24,626 nucleotides of DNA from Utricularia gibba. Lineage: Eukaryota; Streptophyta; Magnoliopsida; Lamiales; Lentibulariaceae. The notes under the pieces are model-generated. The model was not told the DNA's origin, ran no database searches, and saw only the letters and a list, made by a program, of their open reading frames with translations. This document shows positions 21,895-24,626 of the stretch, in pieces. The stretch's first letter is position 1. Every line of letters begins with the position of its first letter. The translations under genes and the position numbers were made by a program. The DNA lies in contig NEEC01000381.1 of NCBI GenBank assembly GCA_002189035.1, positions 1 through 24,626 on the forward strand. The letters run 5' to 3'.

Positions 21895-24393
21895 AGGTCA
21901 ACCGGATGCAAATCGATTAAAAAAATGATGCCTTTTTTAAATTACGATATCACGTGCACCCCACATGATTTTTTCAACAACTTACTTTATACTTGAGGAG
22001 GCGGTCTTGGGGTGCACCTGGAACGGGACAAAGGTCAGGTTTGGCTTGCGCCGAGAGTTAGTTGTAGCTCGGCAAATAAAGTGATGTATTTATTAACGTT
22101 CAGTTTTCGGGGGCTGCCTACATGGTTTTTCAAGGAACAGCTTCTCGTTTTTGTGGCGGCCAGTCTCGCTGGGAACTTGGTCCTTGACCCGATTATGTAT
22201 GGCTCATGAGGTCAACCGGATGCAAATCGATTAAAAAAATGATGCCTTTGTTTAAATTACGATATCACGTGCACCCCACATGATTTTTTCAACAACTTAC
22301 TTTATACTTGAGGAGGCGGTCTTGGGGTGCACCTAGAACGGGACAAAGGTCAGGTTTGGCTTGCGCCGAGAGTTAGTTGTAGCTCGGAAAATAAAGTGAT
22401 GTATTTATTAACGTTCAGTTTTGGGGGCTGCCTACATGGTTTTTCAAGGAACAGCTTCTCGTTTTGTGGCGGCCAGTCTCGCTGGGAACTTGGTCCTTGA
22501 CCCCGATTCTGTATGGCTCATGAGGTCAACCGGATGCAAATCGATTAAAAAAATGATGCCTTTGTTTAAATTACGATATCACGTGCACCCCACATGATTT
22601 TTTCAACAACTTACTTTATACTTGAGGAGGCGGTCTTGGGGTGCACCTAGAACGGGACAAAGGTCAGGTTTGGCTTGCGCCGAGAGTTAGTTGTAGCTCG
22701 GCAAATAAAGTGATGTATTTATTAACGTTCAGTTTTCGGGGGCTGCCTACATGGTTTTTCAAGGAACAGCTTCTCGTTTTGTGGCGGCCAGTCTCGCTGG
22801 GAACTTGGTCCTTGACCCCGATTATGTATGGCTCATGAGGTCAACCGGATGCAAATCGATTAAAAAAAATGATGCTTTGTTTAAATTACGATATCACGTG
22901 CACCCCACATGATTTTTTCAACAACTTACTTTATACTTGAGGAGGCGGTCTTGGGGCACCTAGAACGGGACAAAGGTTTTGGCTTGCGCCGAGAGTTAGT
23001 TGTAGCCGGCAAATAAAGTGATGTATTTATTAACGTTCAGTTTTCGGGGGCTGCCTACATGGTTTTTCAAGGAACAGCTTCTCGTTTTGTGGCGGCCAGT
23101 CTCGCTGGGAACTTGGTCCTTGACCCCGATTATGTATGGCTCATGAGGTCAACCGGATGCAAATCGATTAAAAAAATGATGCCTTTGTTTAAATTACGAT
23201 ATCACGTGCACCCCACATGATTTTTTCAACAACTTACTTTATACTTGAGGAGGCGGTCTTGGGGTGCACCTAGAACGGGACAAAGGTCAGGTTTGGCTTG
23301 CGCCGAGAGTTAGTTGTAGCTCGGCAAATAAAGTGATGTATTTATTAACGTTCAGTTTTCGGGGGCTGCCTACATGGTTTTTCAAGGAACAGCTTCTCGT
23401 TTTGTGGCGGCCAGTCTCGCTGGGAACTTGGTCCTTGACCCCGATTATGTATGCTCATGAGGTCAACCGGATGCAAATCGATTAAAATGATGCCTTTGTT
23501 TAAATTACGATATCACGTGCACCCCACATGATTTTTTCAACAACTTGCTTTATACTTGTGGAGGCGGTCTTGGGGTGCACCTGGAACGGACAAAGGTCAG
23601 GTTTGGCTTGCGCCGAGAGTTAGTTGTAGCCGGCAAATAAAGTGATGTATTTATTAACGTTCAGTTTTCGGGGGCTGCCTACATGGTTTTTCAAGGAACA
23701 GCTTCTCGTTTTGTGGCGGCCAGTCTCGCTGGGAACTTGGTCCTTGACCCCGATTATGTATGCTCATGAGGTCAACCGGATGCAAATCGATTAAAAAAAA
23801 TGATGCCTTTGTTTAAATTACGATATCACGTGCACCCCACATGATTTTTTCAACAACTTACTTTATACTTGAGGAGGCGGTCTTGGGGTGCACCTAGAAC
23901 GGGACAAAGGTCAGGTTTGGCTTGCGCCGAGAGTTAGTTGTAGCCGGCAAATAAAGTGATGTATTTATTAACGTTCAGTTTTCGGGGCTGCCTACATGGT
24001 TTTTCAAGGAACAGCTTCTCGTTTTGTGGCGGCCAGTCTCGCTGGAACTTGGTCCTTGACCCCGATTATGTATGGCTCATGAGGTCAACCGGATGCAAAT
24101 CGATTAAAAAAATGATGCCTTTGTTTAAATTACGATATCACGTGCACCCCACATGATTTTTTCAACAACTTACTTTATACTTGAGGAGGCGGTCTTGGGT
24201 GCACCTAGAACGGGACAAAGGTCAGGTTTGGCTTGCGCCGAGAGTTAGTTGTAGCTCGGCAAATAAAGTGATGTATTTATTAACGTTCAGTTTTCGGGGG
24301 CTGCCTACATGGTTTTTCAAGGAACAGCTTCTCGTTTTGTGGCGGCCAGTCTCGCTGGAACTTGGTCCTTGACCCGATTCTGTATGGCTCATG
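21895..24393 (+). repeat. Satellite units 71-78
   Basis: Units start at 21895, 22209, 22523, 22838, 23146, 23460, 23769 and 24082 (mean about 312 bp). Unit 73 is identical to the reference. Unit 74 shares the CAGG loss, a GGGGCACC form and TGTAGCCGG with unit 51. Unit 76 has only four A in the A-run and carries G91, T103 and G127. No gene is seen. Confidence 0.95.
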
Positions 24394-24626
24394 AGGTCAA
24401 CCGGATGGAAATCGATTAAAAAAATGATGCCTTTGTTTAAATTACGATATCACGTGCACCCCACATGATTTTTTTCAACAACTTACTTTATACTTGAGGA
24501 GGCGGTCTTGGGTGCACCTAGAACGGGACAAAGGTCAGGTTTGGCTTGCGCCGAGAGTTAGTTGTAGCCGGCAAATAAAGTGATGTATTTATTAACGTTC
24601 AGTTTTCGGGGCTGCCTACATGGTTT
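24394..24626 (+). repeat. Partial satellite unit at the right window edge
   Basis: The final 233 bases reach consensus position 235, just after TACATGGTTT, so the array continues beyond the window. The copy carries G15, a T7 run where most have T6, and TGTAGCCGG lacking base 176. Confidence 0.95.

Larger units (their letters stand above)
1..24626. repeat. Satellite DNA array, 315-bp unit, about 79 copies
   Basis: The string AGGTCAACCGG recurs 79 times in one orientation, the first at 151 and the last at 24394, with a mean spacing of about 311 bp and a usual range of 306-317. Six units are 301 bp or shorter. All sequence between anchors aligns to one consensus and no unique sequence interrupts it. 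Consensus GC is about 45%. Arrays of this length, homogeneity and non-coding content are typical of eukaryotic heterochromatin. Subrepeats of a ribosomal intergenic spacer are a less likely alternative, because no rRNA gene sequence is present. The family is not one I recognise. The tandem structure is certain; the chromosomal location is inference. Confidence 0.98.

Noticed and set aside
1-24626. CRISPR array
   Set aside because: There are no unique spacers: the entire 315-bp period is conserved, and the unit is far longer than a CRISPR repeat.
1-24626. 5S rRNA, tRNA or small nuclear RNA gene cluster
   Set aside because: A tandem ~315-bp unit could be a 5S repeat, but no 5S-like start or internal control region is seen, and no tRNA A and B box pair can be placed in the consensus on either strand.
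1-24626. Regular higher-order repeat
   Set aside because: Allele states at site 308 (G, T or missing), listed unit by unit, show no repeating pattern, and neither do the T103/G127 units. A self-alignment of the 79 units would settle it.
1-24626. Transposon, insertion sequence or telomeric repeat inside the array
   Set aside because: Every inter-anchor segment aligns to the satellite consensus, insertions are limited to single bases, and no target-site duplication or telomere motif is seen.

Overview
The whole 24.6 kb window is one head-to-tail satellite DNA array. I see no protein-coding gene, RNA gene, transposon or unique sequence, and both window edges fall inside a repeat unit, so neither array boundary is present. 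Taking the conserved string AGGTCAACCGG as the start of a unit, I counted 79 starts by eye, from 151 to 24394. That gives 78 complete units plus 150 bases of a unit on the left and 233 bases on the right. The mean spacing is about 311 bp. The full-length consensus is 315 bp, and the units at 19392-19706 and 22523-22837 are identical examples of it. Consensus GC is about 45% (80 G, 63 C on this strand). CpG is not depleted: 15 observed against about 16 expected. A long, homogeneous, non-coding array of this kind points to a eukaryotic chromosome, as heterochromatic satellite (centromeric, pericentromeric or subtelomeric). I do not recognise the family and cannot name the organism.

Within the consensus, the two halves of the unit resemble each other at an offset of 157-158 bp. 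The clearest block is 50 bp, with 32 matches and no gaps. The 315-bp unit is therefore probably an old dimer of a ~157-bp ancestor, amplified later as a dimer. The first half carries a compact run of overlapping palindromes (GATATC, CACGTG, GTGCAC), kept in nearly every copy.

Variation between units is peculiar. Substitutions are almost confined to about 14 positions with two alternative bases each, shared by many units, and private substitutions are rare. Small deletions are common, and many remove exactly the base that is variable elsewhere in the array. This suggests that many indels were created by consensus calling over mixed repeat copies, or by loss of ambiguous bases, and are not in the chromosome. 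The left 3 kb is worst affected (mean unit length about 304 bp against 312-314 bp in most of the rest).

By region: 1-150 partial unit; 151-3194 ten damaged units, including short ones of 277, 299 and 301 bp; 3195-12562 thirty units of increasing regularity; 12563-15696 ten units containing a local variant group with a G in the A-run; 15697-15958 the shortest unit (262 bp); 15959-24393 twenty-seven mostly regular units; 24394-24626 partial unit. Because 315 is divisible by three, the same 60-100 codon open frames recur along the array. I regard these as by-products of the repeat and not genes.
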